Assembly (NCBI RefSeq): GCF_014641455.1
Contig: NZ_BMHT01000007.1
Location: 272,219-336,218 of the forward strand
From: Hymenobacter cavernae
GTDB lineage: Bacteria; Bacteroidota; Bacteroidia; Cytophagales; Hymenobacteraceae
Direction of reading: 5' to 3'
Length of the DNA stretch: 64,000 nt
This document shows positions 18,331-27,824 of this stretch, one piece after another (the stretch's first letter is position 1; every line of letters begins with the position of its first letter). Both the position numbers and the translations under genes were made by a program. A model generated the notes under the pieces. The model ran no database searches and had not been told where the DNA came from. It saw nothing but the letters and a program-made list of their open reading frames with translations.

Positions 18331-19278
18331 TCAAGCAGCCTGCTGCTCCTGCTGCAACAAGTGACAATCCTTATACTTCTTGCCGCTACCGCACGGGCAC
18401 GGGTCATTGCGCCCAAACTTGCGCTTGCTGCGCAGCGTTTTCAGCCACTCCCTAGGGTCGACGCTGAAGCGCAGGAAACGCTTTTTAGGATTTTGCCGCA
18501 AAGCCCGGCTCAGCAATTGGTACAGTTCGGGGTGGTTTTCCTGAAGCTTCTCCGGTTTCTCAAAGAAGTACTCCGTCACGACGGCGAAGAACTCGGCTTC
18601 GTTGGTGGCGCCGTAGGGGTTGATTTCCGATTTGCCGTCGCGGATGGCTTGGATTTCCCGCTGCATCACCTCGGCCCAGGGTTGCAGCAGCTCGGGTGGG
18701 AGAGCTAGCTTCGGCACGCCGTCAATCACGCCATCGGCCTGGTCGAGCAGGTGGGCAAATTCATGAATGCCTACGTTTTGCTTGTCCATGGCGTCTTTAA
18801 AACCTTGCTCTAAAGAGGCTTTCGAGAGGCGCATATAGTGCTGATTCTGAAAGTTCTGCACGCTGCCGAGCAACGTGCCTTCCAGTGGCGCTAGCTCCTT
18901 GTTGGGGTCTTTGTCCTGCTTCCACGCATCGGGCACAATGAGCACTTCGCCTAGGTTGCCATATTGCCAATCGGGGAAGCCGAACACGGGAATGATGGCC
19001 GAAGCAGCCACGAGCACGCGGGTCGTATCATCGACTTCGACCTGCACGCCGGTGATGCGCGTTTCGGCCAGAAAAACCTGAACAGCCCGCTCGAAGCGCT
19101 GCTTTTCGTTTTTCGACAAGGCTAGGTAAAACGCCACGCGACTAGCTAGAACCTGACGCCATTCGGCTGGGAAATCCTGCGCCAACGCGGCAGCCCGCAC
19201 GCGGCTTTCGCGCGTGACGTAGCGGTAAAAAGCGAAAACGACGGCTGCCAGCACGGCCAGCCAGATGATGTAGTTCAT
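18331..19278 (-). CDS. MtfA-like zinc peptidase with C-terminal SEC-C motif
   Basis: A 315-residue protein. Residues 1-20 are a membrane helix (NYIIWLAVLAAVVFAFY). The M90 peptidase domain has HEFAH at 172-176 and the following NEAEFFAVVTEYFFEKP, which supplies the third zinc ligand. FGFPDWQYGNLGEVLIVPDAW is a family signature. The end, FGRNDPCPCGSGKKYKDCH, is a SEC-C zinc motif fused to the peptidase. MtfA in E. coli titrates the glucose repressor Mlc; the target here is unknown. It lies downstream of the small phosphatase gene on the same strand. Confidence 0.87.
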   Translation of the reverse strand: MNYIIWLAVLAAVVFAFYRYVTRESRVRAAALAQDFPAEWRQVLASRVAFYLALSKNEKQRFERAVQVFLAETRITGVQVEVDDTTRVLVAASAIIPVFGFPDWQYGNLGEVLIVPDAWKQDKDPNKELAPLEGTLLGSVQNFQNQHYMRLSKASLEQGFKDAMDKQNVGIHEFAHLLDQADGVIDGVPKLALPPELLQPWAEVMQREIQAIRDGKSEINPYGATNEAEFFAVVTEYFFEKPEKLQENHPELYQLLSRALRQNPKKRFLRFSVDPREWLKTLRSKRKFGRNDPCPCGSGKKYKDCHLLQQEQQAA

Positions 19279-19280
19279 TT

Positions 19281-19421
19281 AGCAATGAGCAATGAAGAGT
19301 GAGCAATGAAGAATGCTCTAAATGCGCTTGAGCGGCGACTTCGTTATACGATCAAGCCGTTATTTCGCCGAAATCAAGCGCATTGCTCACTCTTCATTGC
19401 TCATTACCAATTGCTCATAGC
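19281..19421. repeat. word-like inverted repeat
   Basis: The left arm at 19284-19308 (AATGAGCAATGAAGAGTGAG and on) is matched perfectly in inverse by 19381-19405. An inner pair, GCGCTTGA (19324-19331) with TCAAGCGC (19374-19381), extends the stem. The arms are built from repeats of the word GAGCAATGAA. It fills the gap between the phosphatase stop and the mtfA start. Confidence 0.8.
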
Positions 19422-19798
19422 CAATTGACTCCCAGGTGTTCTTGCAGACGCTCGCGCAGCAAATCTTGCAGCACATGGTCGAGAAACTGAAACTTATCGG
19501 GGATGCGCAGGCAGATGACAGGCTTGCCAGCTAGCTCCGCGGCGAACTTCTGCCGCAGAATATCCGCGTGCTTGCGCTCCATCACGAAGATGGCATCAGC
19601 CCAACCTAGGTGGCCAGCCGTGACGCGCACACGGGCGCCCGGCTCGGTGCCCGCCGAGCGCGCCACGTAGTGCGGGTGCCCATCGAACAGACGCTCGGCG
19701 GTAAGGCTGCGCCAACGGTTCTGGCTGCAAATGAAGAGAAGCTGGCGGGTGTCAGTGGAGATGGGTGGCAAAGAGAATAAGCGAGTTAGTCGCCGCAA
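19415..19798 (-). CDS. low-molecular-weight protein tyrosine phosphatase family protein
   Basis: A 127-residue frame from a TTG codon; no upstream ATG was seen, so the N-terminus is uncertain. LLFICSQNRWRSLTAERLF contains the CX5R(S/T) phosphate loop (Cys24 to Arg30). Later segments, RSAGTEPGARVRVTAGHLGWADAIFVMERKH and CLRIPDKFQFLD, match a compact phosphatase subfamily common in Bacteroidota. The general-acid loop is IPD rather than the usual DP. Whether it acts on protein tyrosine is unproven. Confidence 0.8.
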   Translation of the reverse strand: MRRLTRLFSLPPISTDTRQLLFICSQNRWRSLTAERLFDGHPHYVARSAGTEPGARVRVTAGHLGWADAIFVMERKHADILRQKFAAELAGKPVICLRIPDKFQFLDHVLQDLLRERLQEHLGVNWL

Positions 19799-19959
19799 AA
19801 GTACAACGGAGGCGCGCGGTTGTGCTACCTAGGTACCAACGTTGGGAAATTGCCCACCGGCCAGCAGACTTCAGGTGAGTGCGCTGCCCGAATGCACGTT
19901 TATTTGCTTACATCTTCCCCAAGCAAACGCCGCTGCTTCTTTCTTCGGGCGCTTTGCTT

Positions 19960-22830
19960 ATGTTCCAAACCCTCCCAATGCCGCACCCCGACCCTAAGAA
20001 ACTCCTGGCTGCCGCGCTTTGCGCCCTCACCTTGGCAGCTTGCCAGCAACAGCTAACCTCTTCACCGACTGCTGCTTCGGCAGTCACAACTTCCGCTTCT
20101 GCCGCGTGGCCGGCAGTGAAAGCCGAAACGCACCCCTGGACGCGCTGGTGGTGGATGGGCAACGCCGTGGATGAAGCTAACATCATCCGTAGCCTGAAGC
20201 TCTACGCCGATGCCGGGCTGGGTGGCGTGGAAATAACGCCCATCTACGGCGCCGTCGGTTTCGAGCAGTCGTACATCGATTTTCTGTCGCCCAACTGGAT
20301 GCGTATGCTCAACACCTCGGTGCAGCAGGCGCACAACCTAGGTTTGGGCGTGGATATGAACCTGGGCACCGGCTGGCCCTACGGCGGCCCGCAGATTACG
20401 CCGGAAAGCGCGGCCGGCAAGCTCGTGGTGCAGACCTATGAGGTGAAAGCCGGGCAGCGGCTGGCCGAAAAGCTGGTGGTGCAAGACCCGCGTCAGCAGA
20501 AGCTAGGTGCCCCGCTCAAAGCCGTTGTTGCCTACGGCCCGAAAGGCGAACGACTTGACTTACTGACGAAAGCAGATGCCAGCGGCCAGCTCAACTGGCA
20601 ACCCTCGGCTGGCACCTGGCAGGTTTACGCGGCTTTCGGCGGACACACCGGCCAGATGGTAAAGCGGGCGGCGCCCGGTGGCGCGGGCCTTACGATGGAC
20701 CATTTGTCGGGGGAGGCACTGGCTATGTACCTGCGCCGTTTTGATACGGCTTTCGGTGGCAAACCAGCCGGCATTCGTTCGTTTTTCAACGACAGCTACG
20801 AGGTGTACGACGCCGATTTCTCACCTAGGTTGTTCGAGGAATTTCAGCAGCGGCGCGGCTACGATCTGCGGCTGTACCTGCGCGAGCTGGTGAGCAAGGA
20901 AAACAACGAGCAGGTGGCCCGCATCCGCGACGATTACCGCGAAACGATGGCCGAGATGGTGCAGCAGAACTTCACCAAGCCCTGGACCAACTGGATTCAC
21001 GGGCAGAAAGCGGTGTCGCGCAACCAGGCGCACGGCGCGCCCGGCAACGTGCTCGACCTGTACGCCAACGTGGATATTCCAGAGTGTGAGACGTTTGGCT
21101 TGACCAAGTTCCCCATTCCGGATGTGCGCTACTACACCGTCGACACGAAGAACGTGCCGCCCGACCCGGTGATGATGAAGTTTGCCACCTCGGCCGCCAA
21201 CGTGATGGGCAAGCCGCTGGCCTCGTCCGAAACGTTTACCTGGCTTGGGGAACACTTCAAAGTGCCGCTGGCGCACTGCAAGTCCCAGGCCGAGTTGGCT
21301 TTTCTGACAGGCGTCAACCACATCTTTTACCACGGTACCACCTACTCGCCGGAGCAGACCAACTGGCCGGGCTGGCTCTTCTACGCCTCCACCGAGTTTG
21401 CGCCTTCCAACAGCTGGTGGCCGCATTTGGAAGGGCTGAACGAGTATATAACACGCTGTCAATCAGTGCTGCAAGCCGGGCAGGCCGACAACGACGTGGT
21501 GATGTACTGGCCCGTGTACGACGTGCGGCACAACGCCCCGCCCAAGCTCGACATGATGATCAGCATTCACACGATAGAGGAATGGCTGTATCCGACGGCG
21601 TTCTATAAAAATGCCATGCAGCTGTCGAAGAATGGCTATGCGGTTGACTTTGTGTCGGATGACATGATCCGGCAGGCTCAGCCCAACGGCAGTGGCTTGC
21701 GCGTGGCGCAGCAAGGGCCTAGGTATAAGGCGCTTATCATTCCTTCGGTTGAATTTATGCCGGTCGAAACGCTGGCCAACGTGGTGAAGCTGGCTCAGCA
21801 GGGCAGCACCGTTATTCTGCAAGAGCTGCCCAAAGACGTGCCCGGCTTCCACGAGTTAGCCAGCCGTCGGCAGCAGCTGAAGGCGCTTACGGCAGGGCTG
21901 AGCTTTGCCGCCGCCGGCAATGGCGTGCAGGTCGCTAAAACTGGCAACGGCCAGATCGTGCTAGCTTCCGACGTGCAGAAAGCGCTGGAATACAGCAAGA
22001 TTGGCCGCGAAACGCTCACCGACACCGGCTTGCAGTTCGTGCGCCGCAATGACAATGGTACGCGCTACTACTACCTCGTAAACCACACGGCTAACACAGT
22101 CGATTCGTGGGTGCCGCTGAACACCAGCGCCAAATCCGTCACGATTCTGGACCCGCAGGATGGCCGCGCCGGCCTGGCCAGCACCACCGCCGACGGCAGT
22201 CAAACCAAAGTGCGCCTGCAAATCAAGCCCGGCGAATCACTGATCCTGAAAGCAGTTGAGCAAGCGGAAGTTGCCGTGCAGCCCTGGCAATACCTAGCCC
22301 CAACCGGCACGCCCATAGCCGTAAGCGGCGACTGGAAACTGCACTTTACCGGCGGTGGCCCCGAGTTGCCGAAAGATCAGAACCTCGGTAAGCTGACCTC
22401 CTGGACCGACCTGGCCGACGACAACGGCAAGCGCTTCTCGGGCACTGCCGAATACACCGTTAGCTTCACGATGCCCGCCAAAACCGGCGCCGATTACCTG
22501 CTCAAGCTAGGTGACGTGCGCGAAAGCGCCCACGTCTGGATTAACGGCCAGGATGCCGGTTTCATCTGGAGCTACCCCTACGAGAAGAAGGTGGGCGCGT
22601 ACCTGAAAAAAGGCAAAAACACGCTCAAAGTAGAGGTAGCCAACCTGATGGCTAACCGCATTATCGACCTGGACAAGCGCAAAGTAGAATGGCGCAAATA
22701 CCACGAAATCAACTTTGTAGACTTGTACTACAAGCCATTCGACGCATCTGGCTGGCAGTTGCAACCCTCGGGCTTGTTAGGCCCCGTGACGCTACAGCCG
22801 CTCACGGCCAGCGCGAGCAACGTGCAGTAA
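19960..22830 (+). CDS. alpha-L-rhamnosidase, GH106 family
   Basis: A large exported protein of about 956 residues. The start is taken at 19960; ATG 19978 is an alternative. A hydrophobic stretch ends in a lipobox, ALTLAACQQQ, so it is a lipoprotein. GH106 features are the opening HPWTRWWWMGNAVDEANIIRSLKLYADAGLGGVEITPIYG, MNLGTGWPYGGP, the FFNDSYEVYDADFSPRLFEEFQQRRGYDL block, and SSETFTWLGEHFKVPLAHCKSQAELAFLTGVNHIFYHGTTYSP. The C-terminal beta-sandwich includes HVWINGQDAGFIWSYPY. It would release rhamnose from rhamnogalacturonan or similar glycans. It is followed by a gluconate transporter and kinase on the same strand. Confidence 0.9.
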   Translation: MFQTLPMPHPDPKKLLAAALCALTLAACQQQLTSSPTAASAVTTSASAAWPAVKAETHPWTRWWWMGNAVDEANIIRSLKLYADAGLGGVEITPIYGAVGFEQSYIDFLSPNWMRMLNTSVQQAHNLGLGVDMNLGTGWPYGGPQITPESAAGKLVVQTYEVKAGQRLAEKLVVQDPRQQKLGAPLKAVVAYGPKGERLDLLTKADASGQLNWQPSAGTWQVYAAFGGHTGQMVKRAAPGGAGLTMDHLSGEALAMYLRRFDTAFGGKPAGIRSFFNDSYEVYDADFSPRLFEEFQQRRGYDLRLYLRELVSKENNEQVARIRDDYRETMAEMVQQNFTKPWTNWIHGQKAVSRNQAHGAPGNVLDLYANVDIPECETFGLTKFPIPDVRYYTVDTKNVPPDPVMMKFATSAANVMGKPLASSETFTWLGEHFKVPLAHCKSQAELAFLTGVNHIFYHGTTYSPEQTNWPGWLFYASTEFAPSNSWWPHLEGLNEYITRCQSVLQAGQADNDVVMYWPVYDVRHNAPPKLDMMISIHTIEEWLYPTAFYKNAMQLSKNGYAVDFVSDDMIRQAQPNGSGLRVAQQGPRYKALIIPSVEFMPVETLANVVKLAQQGSTVILQELPKDVPGFHELASRRQQLKALTAGLSFAAAGNGVQVAKTGNGQIVLASDVQKALEYSKIGRETLTDTGLQFVRRNDNGTRYYYLVNHTANTVDSWVPLNTSAKSVTILDPQDGRAGLASTTADGSQTKVRLQIKPGESLILKAVEQAEVAVQPWQYLAPTGTPIAVSGDWKLHFTGGGPELPKDQNLGKLTSWTDLADDNGKRFSGTAEYTVSFTMPAKTGADYLLKLGDVRESAHVWINGQDAGFIWSYPYEKKVGAYLKKGKNTLKVEVANLMANRIIDLDKRKVEWRKYHEINFVDLYYKPFDASGWQLQPSGLLGPVTLQPLTASASNVQ

Positions 22831-22837
22831 GGGAAAG

Positions 22838-22878
22838 CCAGAACGTCATGTCGACCAGCGGGAGACATGACGTTCTGG
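22838..22878. repeat. palindrome of the GAACGTCATG family
   Basis: CCAGAACGTCATGTC and GACATGACGTTCTGG form a perfect hairpin between the GH106 stop and gntP start. It shares the outer word GAACGTCATG with the repeats at 29387, 35215, 37827 and 50838. Confidence 0.8.
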
Positions 22879-22911
22879 TGCAAAGTGGTAACTGTTAACT
22901 GGTAACTAAAA

Positions 22912-24228
22912 ATGCCTTTACTCCTGGTGCTGGCGGCGGTTATTCTGCTGCTGATTCTGACGATAGGGTTCAAGCTTAACGCGTTTCTGGCGCTGGTTAT
23001 CGTGGCAATGGCTTTGGGTTTGGCGGAAGGCATGGCCGCAAAAGCCGTGTTATCATCCGTGCAGAGCGGCATCGGCAGCATGCTAGGTTCGGTGGCCATG
23101 ATCCTGGGGTTTGGGGCCATGCTCGGCACGCTGCTCATAGAAAGTGGTGCCGTTCAGCGAATTACCCATCAGCTTATCAAGACCTTTGGCACGAAGCATA
23201 TTCAGTGGGCGCTGATGCTCACAGGGTTTGTGGTGGGCCTGCCGATGTATTACATGGCGGGCTTCGTGCTGCTGGTGCCGTTGGTGTTTGCTATTGCCGC
23301 GTCTACGCGCCTGCCGCTGCTGTACGTGGGCGTGCCGCTGGTGGCGGCGCTGTCGGTCACGCACGGCTACCTGCCGCCGCACCCCGGCCCGACGGCCATT
23401 GCGGTGCTGTTCAAGGCCGACGTTTCCCTGACGCTGCTCTACGGATTGGTCATCGCCGTGCCCGCCGTCATTCTTGCCGGGCCGCTCTTTTCCAAGCTCC
23501 TAAAGCGCTACAACCCTACACCGCCCACCGGGCTGGCTATGCCCAAAGAATTCACGGATGCGGAAATGCCGGGCTTCGGCGTCAGCCTGTTTACCGTTCT
23601 CACGCCGGTGCTGCTGATGACCATGGGTGCCGTGGCCACGCTGGTGTTGCCGGCCACTTCCCGGTTCCGGCAGTTGTTGGAATTTATCAGCGACGCGAAC
23701 CTAGCCATGCTGCTATCGGTGCTGGTGGCGATAGTGACCCTAGGTCTGAGCCGGGGCAAAACCATGAAGCAGGTGATGGATCTGATCGGCAATTCCATCG
23801 CCGGCATCGCCATGATTCTGCTGGTTATTGCCGGGGGCGGCGCGCTCAAGCAGGTCCTGGTAGATAGCGGAGTAGGCGGCTACATCACCGATCTGTTCAA
23901 CGATTTACACCTATCACCGCTGGTTATGGCATGGGCTATTGCGGCCATTCTGCGCATCTGTTTGGGCACTTCTACCGTGGCTTCGCTGACGGCCGGCGGC
24001 GTGGTATTGCCGCTGATTGCGACTACCACCGTAAAGCCCGAACTCATGGTGCTGGCCGTGGGCGCCGGCAGCCTGGTGTGCTCGCACGTCAACGACCCTG
24101 GCTTTTGGATCTTCAAGGAATACTTCAATCTGACCATTCCGCAAACCCTCGCCACCTGGACGGTGCTGGAAACGCTCGTGTCGGTGATTGGGCTCATCGG
24201 CGTGCTGGGCTTAGATGCTGTACTATAA
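22912..24228 (+). CDS. gntP: GntP-family gluconate:H+ symporter
   Basis: A 438-residue inner membrane protein with 12 or more hydrophobic segments. Family features are LGFGAMLGTLLIESGAVQRI, GLPMYYMAGFVLLVPLVFAIA, THGYLPPHPGPTAIA, the central VIAGGGALKQVLVDSGVG and LRICLGTSTVASLTAGG. The HPGP loop is characteristic of GntP/GntT. It imports gluconate or a related aldonate with protons. The gluconokinase gene starts about 90 bp downstream on the same strand, forming an uptake-and-phosphorylation pair. Confidence 0.92.
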   Translation: MPLLLVLAAVILLLILTIGFKLNAFLALVIVAMALGLAEGMAAKAVLSSVQSGIGSMLGSVAMILGFGAMLGTLLIESGAVQRITHQLIKTFGTKHIQWALMLTGFVVGLPMYYMAGFVLLVPLVFAIAASTRLPLLYVGVPLVAALSVTHGYLPPHPGPTAIAVLFKADVSLTLLYGLVIAVPAVILAGPLFSKLLKRYNPTPPTGLAMPKEFTDAEMPGFGVSLFTVLTPVLLMTMGAVATLVLPATSRFRQLLEFISDANLAMLLSVLVAIVTLGLSRGKTMKQVMDLIGNSIAGIAMILLVIAGGGALKQVLVDSGVGGYITDLFNDLHLSPLVMAWAIAAILRICLGTSTVASLTAGGVVLPLIATTTVKPELMVLAVGAGSLVCSHVNDPGFWIFKEYFNLTIPQTLATWTVLETLVSVIGLIGVLGLDAVL

Positions 24229-24315
24229 CGTTTTGTGATACAGATTTGCCCATTGATACGCTTGAGCTTGCGATTATGCGTATACTACCCCGGCAATCAT
24301 TTCAACACAAGCAGT

Positions 24316-24837
24316 ATGGAGAGTGGTCGGATTTTCATTGTAATGGGCGTGTCGGGTAGCGGCAAAACAACGATAGGGCAGCTATTAGCCAAAAAGCTAG
24401 GAATTCCCTTCCACGATGCCGACGATTTTCATTCGGCGGCCAACAAGGATAAGATGGCGCACGGCATCCCGCTCACCGACGACGACCGCCGCGACTGGCT
24501 CGCGCAAATGACCGCCGGCATCAGCGAGTGGGAAAAAACCGGCGGCGCCGTGCTGGCCTGCTCCGCCTTGAAAGAAGTGTATCGGCAAGAATTACAAAGC
24601 GGCGCTCAGCAGCCCATTAAATGGACCTTTCTGGATGGTTCGCGCGAATTGCTACGCGGCCGCCTCCTACACCGAAAAGGTCACTACATGAAGGCCGACC
24701 TGCTCGACTCGCAGCTGGAAACGCTGGAAAAACCTAGCTACGGCTTACGAATCGAGCTAAGTAACCAGCAGAGCCCGCAAAGCATCGTAGCGGAGATTAT
24801 CCAAGCCTACGTGCCCGAACACGTTGAACAGAAGTAG
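24316..24837 (+). CDS. gntK: gluconokinase
   Basis: A 173-residue kinase from the ATG at 24316; the longer frame from 24235 is not protein-like. The P-loop GVSGSGKTT is at residues 11-19, followed by GIPFHDADDFHSAANKDKMAHGIPLTDDDRRDWL, ACSALKEVYRQEL, and RLLHRKGHYMKADLLDSQLETLEKP, all signatures of thermoresistant-type gluconokinase. It makes 6-phosphogluconate for the pentose phosphate or Entner-Doudoroff route. It follows gntP. Confidence 0.95.
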   Translation: MESGRIFIVMGVSGSGKTTIGQLLAKKLGIPFHDADDFHSAANKDKMAHGIPLTDDDRRDWLAQMTAGISEWEKTGGAVLACSALKEVYRQELQSGAQQPIKWTFLDGSRELLRGRLLHRKGHYMKADLLDSQLETLEKPSYGLRIELSNQQSPQSIVAEIIQAYVPEHVEQK

Positions 24838-24865
24838 CTTAGAAGATAGCGCAGCATAAAACCAT

Positions 24866-24962
24866 ACGCCTGTCATCCTGAGGCACGAAGGACCTTACTA
24901 CGATGGCATAACCTAGGTTTGCAGCCGTAATAAGGTCCTTCGTGCCTCAGGATGACAGGCGT
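24866..24962. repeat. long palindromic intergenic repeat
   Basis: A perfect 32-bp inverted repeat: the left arm at 24866-24897 begins ACGCCTGTCATCCTGAGG, and the right arm at 24931-24962 is its complement. The loop of 33 bp contains AACCTAGGTTT. It lies between convergent gntK and the helicase gene and could also end transcription. The word TGTCATCCTGAGG has the CATnCTGAG core of the other intergenic palindromes. Confidence 0.85.
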
Positions 24963-24985
24963 TTTTACAGTTTGTTTTTAACAGT

Positions 24986-26368
24986 TTACTCCACCAGCGA
25001 CACCCGGATCTTCCGGCCCTTGATCTTGGCGCCGGTCACGCGCTCGGCTACTTCCTGGGCTTGCTGGCGCGGCACGGCCACGTAGCTGTAGTGGTCGAAC
25101 ACTTCGATGTGGCCTACAGCTTCGCGCTCCAGGCCGCCGTGCGCTACGAAGGTGCCAACCAAATCGTGGGCACTCACTTTGTCCTTGCGGCCGGCCGAAA
25201 CGTGCAGCGTCGTGCTGACGGGCCTAGGTGCTTTGGGTGCGGCGGGCGGCAGCTTCGGAGCGTGCATCGGCTTCCACTGAATCGTCTCGGCGACGGGCCA
25301 TTTCTGCACGTGGCTTTGCTCAGCGGGGGTGGCGAGCAGGTGCGCCGTGCCCTCGGCACCGGCGCGGGCCGTGCGGCCGGCCCGGTGCTGGAAAGCATCC
25401 GCCTTGTCCGGCGACTCATACTGAACAACTGTATCCAAGGCTGTTACGTCGAGGCCGCGGGCAGCTACGTCGGTGGCGACCAGCACCTGGCTGGAGCCGT
25501 TGCGCAGCTTCATGAGGGCTTTGTCGCGCTCCGGCTGCGGCATTTTGCCATGCAGCACTTCGGCCGCTACGCCCCGGCCCACCAGAAAGCGGGCTACTTC
25601 CTGGCATTTCTCCCGCGTGTTGCAGAACACCAGCACGCGGCCCGCGCCGGGCTGCTGAAGTAGGTGGTACAACGCGGCCGGTTTCTGCTCCGTGGAGCCA
25701 ACATGACCAATCAGCGTCAGGTTCTCGGGAAGGCGGTCCTCGTCCTGACCTAGGTTTACTACCCGGGGGCGAGTGAGGTTGGCGCGGATGAGGTTCAGCA
25801 CTTTATCCGACATTGTAGCCGAGAACAGCAGCGTCTGACGACGGCGCGGCAGGCGCTTCACAATCTCCACCAGCTCCTCCTGAAAACCTAGCTCCAGGAG
25901 CTTGTCGGCCTCGTCGAGCACGAGCGTTTTGAGTTGGTTCGGAATAATGGTGCGCCGCTCCAGGTGGTCGAGCAGGCGACCGGGTGTGGCCACCACGATG
26001 TGCGGCGCCTGTTTGAGCGAGGACGTTTCGTCGCGCATGGCGTGGCCGCCGTAGAACGCCGCCACCCGCAGATTGGGCAGGTACTTACCTAGCTTTTTGA
26101 GGGCGTCGCGCACTTGCAGGGCTAGCTCGCGGGCGGGCACCAGCACCAGAATCTGCATCACATCCTGCGTCACGTCAACGTGTTGCAGCAGGGAAAGACC
26201 GTAGGCCGCCGTCTTGCCGGAACCCGTTGGCGCCTGACCCGCTACGTCCTGCCCGGCCAGTGCCATGGGCACTACCTGCTCCTGCACAGGCGTGGGCGTG
26301 GTAAAGTTCAGCTCGGCAAGCGCTTGGAGCAGGGGAGGAGCGAGGCCTAGGTCGGCAAATGAGGTCAT
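24986..26368 (-). CDS. DEAD-box RNA helicase, DbpA-like
   Basis: A 460-residue helicase from the ATG at 26368. Motifs in order are the Q motif (FTTPTPVQEQVVPMALAGQD), APTGSGKT, VPARELALQV, TPGRLLDHL, DEADKLLELGF, SATM, VATDVAARGLDV and HRAGRTARAG. The last 75 residues (KDKVSAHDLVGTFVAHGGLEREAVGHIEVFDHYSYVAVP) resemble the RNA-binding RRM-like tail of DbpA, which binds 23S rRNA hairpin 92. A role in ribosome assembly is likely. The helicase motifs are certain; the DbpA assignment is by the tail only. Confidence 0.9.
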   Translation of the reverse strand: MTSFADLGLAPPLLQALAELNFTTPTPVQEQVVPMALAGQDVAGQAPTGSGKTAAYGLSLLQHVDVTQDVMQILVLVPARELALQVRDALKKLGKYLPNLRVAAFYGGHAMRDETSSLKQAPHIVVATPGRLLDHLERRTIIPNQLKTLVLDEADKLLELGFQEELVEIVKRLPRRRQTLLFSATMSDKVLNLIRANLTRPRVVNLGQDEDRLPENLTLIGHVGSTEQKPAALYHLLQQPGAGRVLVFCNTREKCQEVARFLVGRGVAAEVLHGKMPQPERDKALMKLRNGSSQVLVATDVAARGLDVTALDTVVQYESPDKADAFQHRAGRTARAGAEGTAHLLATPAEQSHVQKWPVAETIQWKPMHAPKLPPAAPKAPRPVSTTLHVSAGRKDKVSAHDLVGTFVAHGGLEREAVGHIEVFDHYSYVAVPRQQAQEVAERVTGAKIKGRKIRVSLVE

Positions 26369-26582
26369 AGAAATCAAAGAATACAACGACAAAGGTAAGA
26401 AGCGATTAGCGGCTAATCGTCGGTCTTGCTTTAAGGCGGCCTGAACCAAGTGGTATACGTACTGGTTTGGAGAAGATTTAACGGAGGTTTTGGCGCCTGC
26501 ACCTAGGTTGAGCGCTGCTTGCTGAGTTCAGCACGAAAGCTGATGCCCAACCTTTTACAGTAAGAATTAGCGTAGAATACGA

Positions 26583-27824
26583 ATGACAAACAACAAAGTA
26601 CTGACCGCGCCCGTGCCCACATCGGAGGCGCAAACGGCTCCGGCCGCGCCCATGAGCAGCGCTCTGGTGTGGCTGATGGCCATTTCCTGCGGCCTGGTAG
26701 TCGCAAATATTTACTATAATCAACCGCTGTTGGCCGAAATCGGCCGCACGTTTGGGCTTTCCGATAGTAATGTGAGTCTGATAGCCACAGCCACCCAGAT
26801 CGGCTACACCCTAGGTTTGCTGTTCGTGGTGCCGCTCGGTGATAAACTGGAACGTAAGCGCCTGATCCTGATTGAGCTAGTGCTAGCCGCCGTCGTGATG
26901 GGCATAGCCGCGTGGGCGCCTTCCTTTACGGTGTTGCTGGTCGCCAGCGTCTGGATTGGCATTTTCTCGGCCGTGCCGCAGCTGCTGATACCCATGGCGG
27001 CCAACCTGGCCAGCAATGAGGAACGCGGCAAGATCGTGGGGAAGGTGATGAGCGGCTTGCTGATCGGCATCCTGCTGTCGCGTACGATTAGCGGCTATGT
27101 GGGGGCACATTTCGGCTGGCGCACGGTGTTCGAGGCGGGTGCCGTGGCCATGCTGTTGCTGGTAGCCGTGCTGGCCGTGAAGCTGCCGAAAGATCAGCCG
27201 GTTTTTGAAGGCACGTACGGCAGCCTGATGAAGTCCCTGGTGACGCTCACGCGCGAGTTTGTGCCCTTGCGGCGCGCGGCGCTGGTGGGCGGATTTCTGT
27301 TTGCCAGCTTCAGCGTGTTTTGGACGACGCTGGTTTTTTTCCTGGAAGGCAGCCCCTATTTTTATAAGAGTGATGTGGTCGGCTTCTTTGGCCTGGTCGG
27401 GGCATGTGGGGCGCTGGCTGCACCCATGGCCGGCAAGATGGCCGACAAGCGCGGCGCCGATTACGCCATTGGCCTCGGCATCCTGGCGGGGCTGGTGGCC
27501 TTTGTGGTGCTGGGGCTCATCGGCCAATTTCTGGTGGGGTTGGTGCTCGGTATTATCCTGCTCGACGTGGGGGTGCAGGGCGCTCATATCTCCAACCAGT
27601 CCCGCATCTTTGCGCTATTACCGGAAGCCCGCAGCCGCCTGAACACGGTGTACATGACGGCTTATTTTATTGGCGGCTCGGTGGGCTCGGTAGTGGGCGG
27701 CGCAGCGTGGACTGCCTTCGGGTGGCACGGCGTCTGTGTCGTGGGGCTGCTGTTTGTGCTGCTGGCGTTCCTGGCTAATAAGTTCTATGGCCGCTCCCAG
27801 GAACCCGCCACGGCGCGTACCTAG
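26583..27824 (+). CDS. MFS transporter
   Basis: A 413-residue transporter with 12 predicted helices. The N-terminal half has VANIYYNQPLLAEIGRTFGLSDSNVSLIATATQIGYTLGLLFVVPLGDKLERKRLI, a signature of an MFS subgroup of putative drug or metabolite exporters, with the helix 2-3 loop motif G(D)KLERKR. The substrate is unknown. Its stop codon overlaps the stop of the convergent yihY-like gene by four bases. Confidence 0.88.
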   Translation: MTNNKVLTAPVPTSEAQTAPAAPMSSALVWLMAISCGLVVANIYYNQPLLAEIGRTFGLSDSNVSLIATATQIGYTLGLLFVVPLGDKLERKRLILIELVLAAVVMGIAAWAPSFTVLLVASVWIGIFSAVPQLLIPMAANLASNEERGKIVGKVMSGLLIGILLSRTISGYVGAHFGWRTVFEAGAVAMLLLVAVLAVKLPKDQPVFEGTYGSLMKSLVTLTREFVPLRRAALVGGFLFASFSVFWTTLVFFLEGSPYFYKSDVVGFFGLVGACGALAAPMAGKMADKRGADYAIGLGILAGLVAFVVLGLIGQFLVGLVLGIILLDVGVQGAHISNQSRIFALLPEARSRLNTVYMTAYFIGGSVGSVVGGAAWTAFGWHGVCVVGLLFVLLAFLANKFYGRSQEPATART

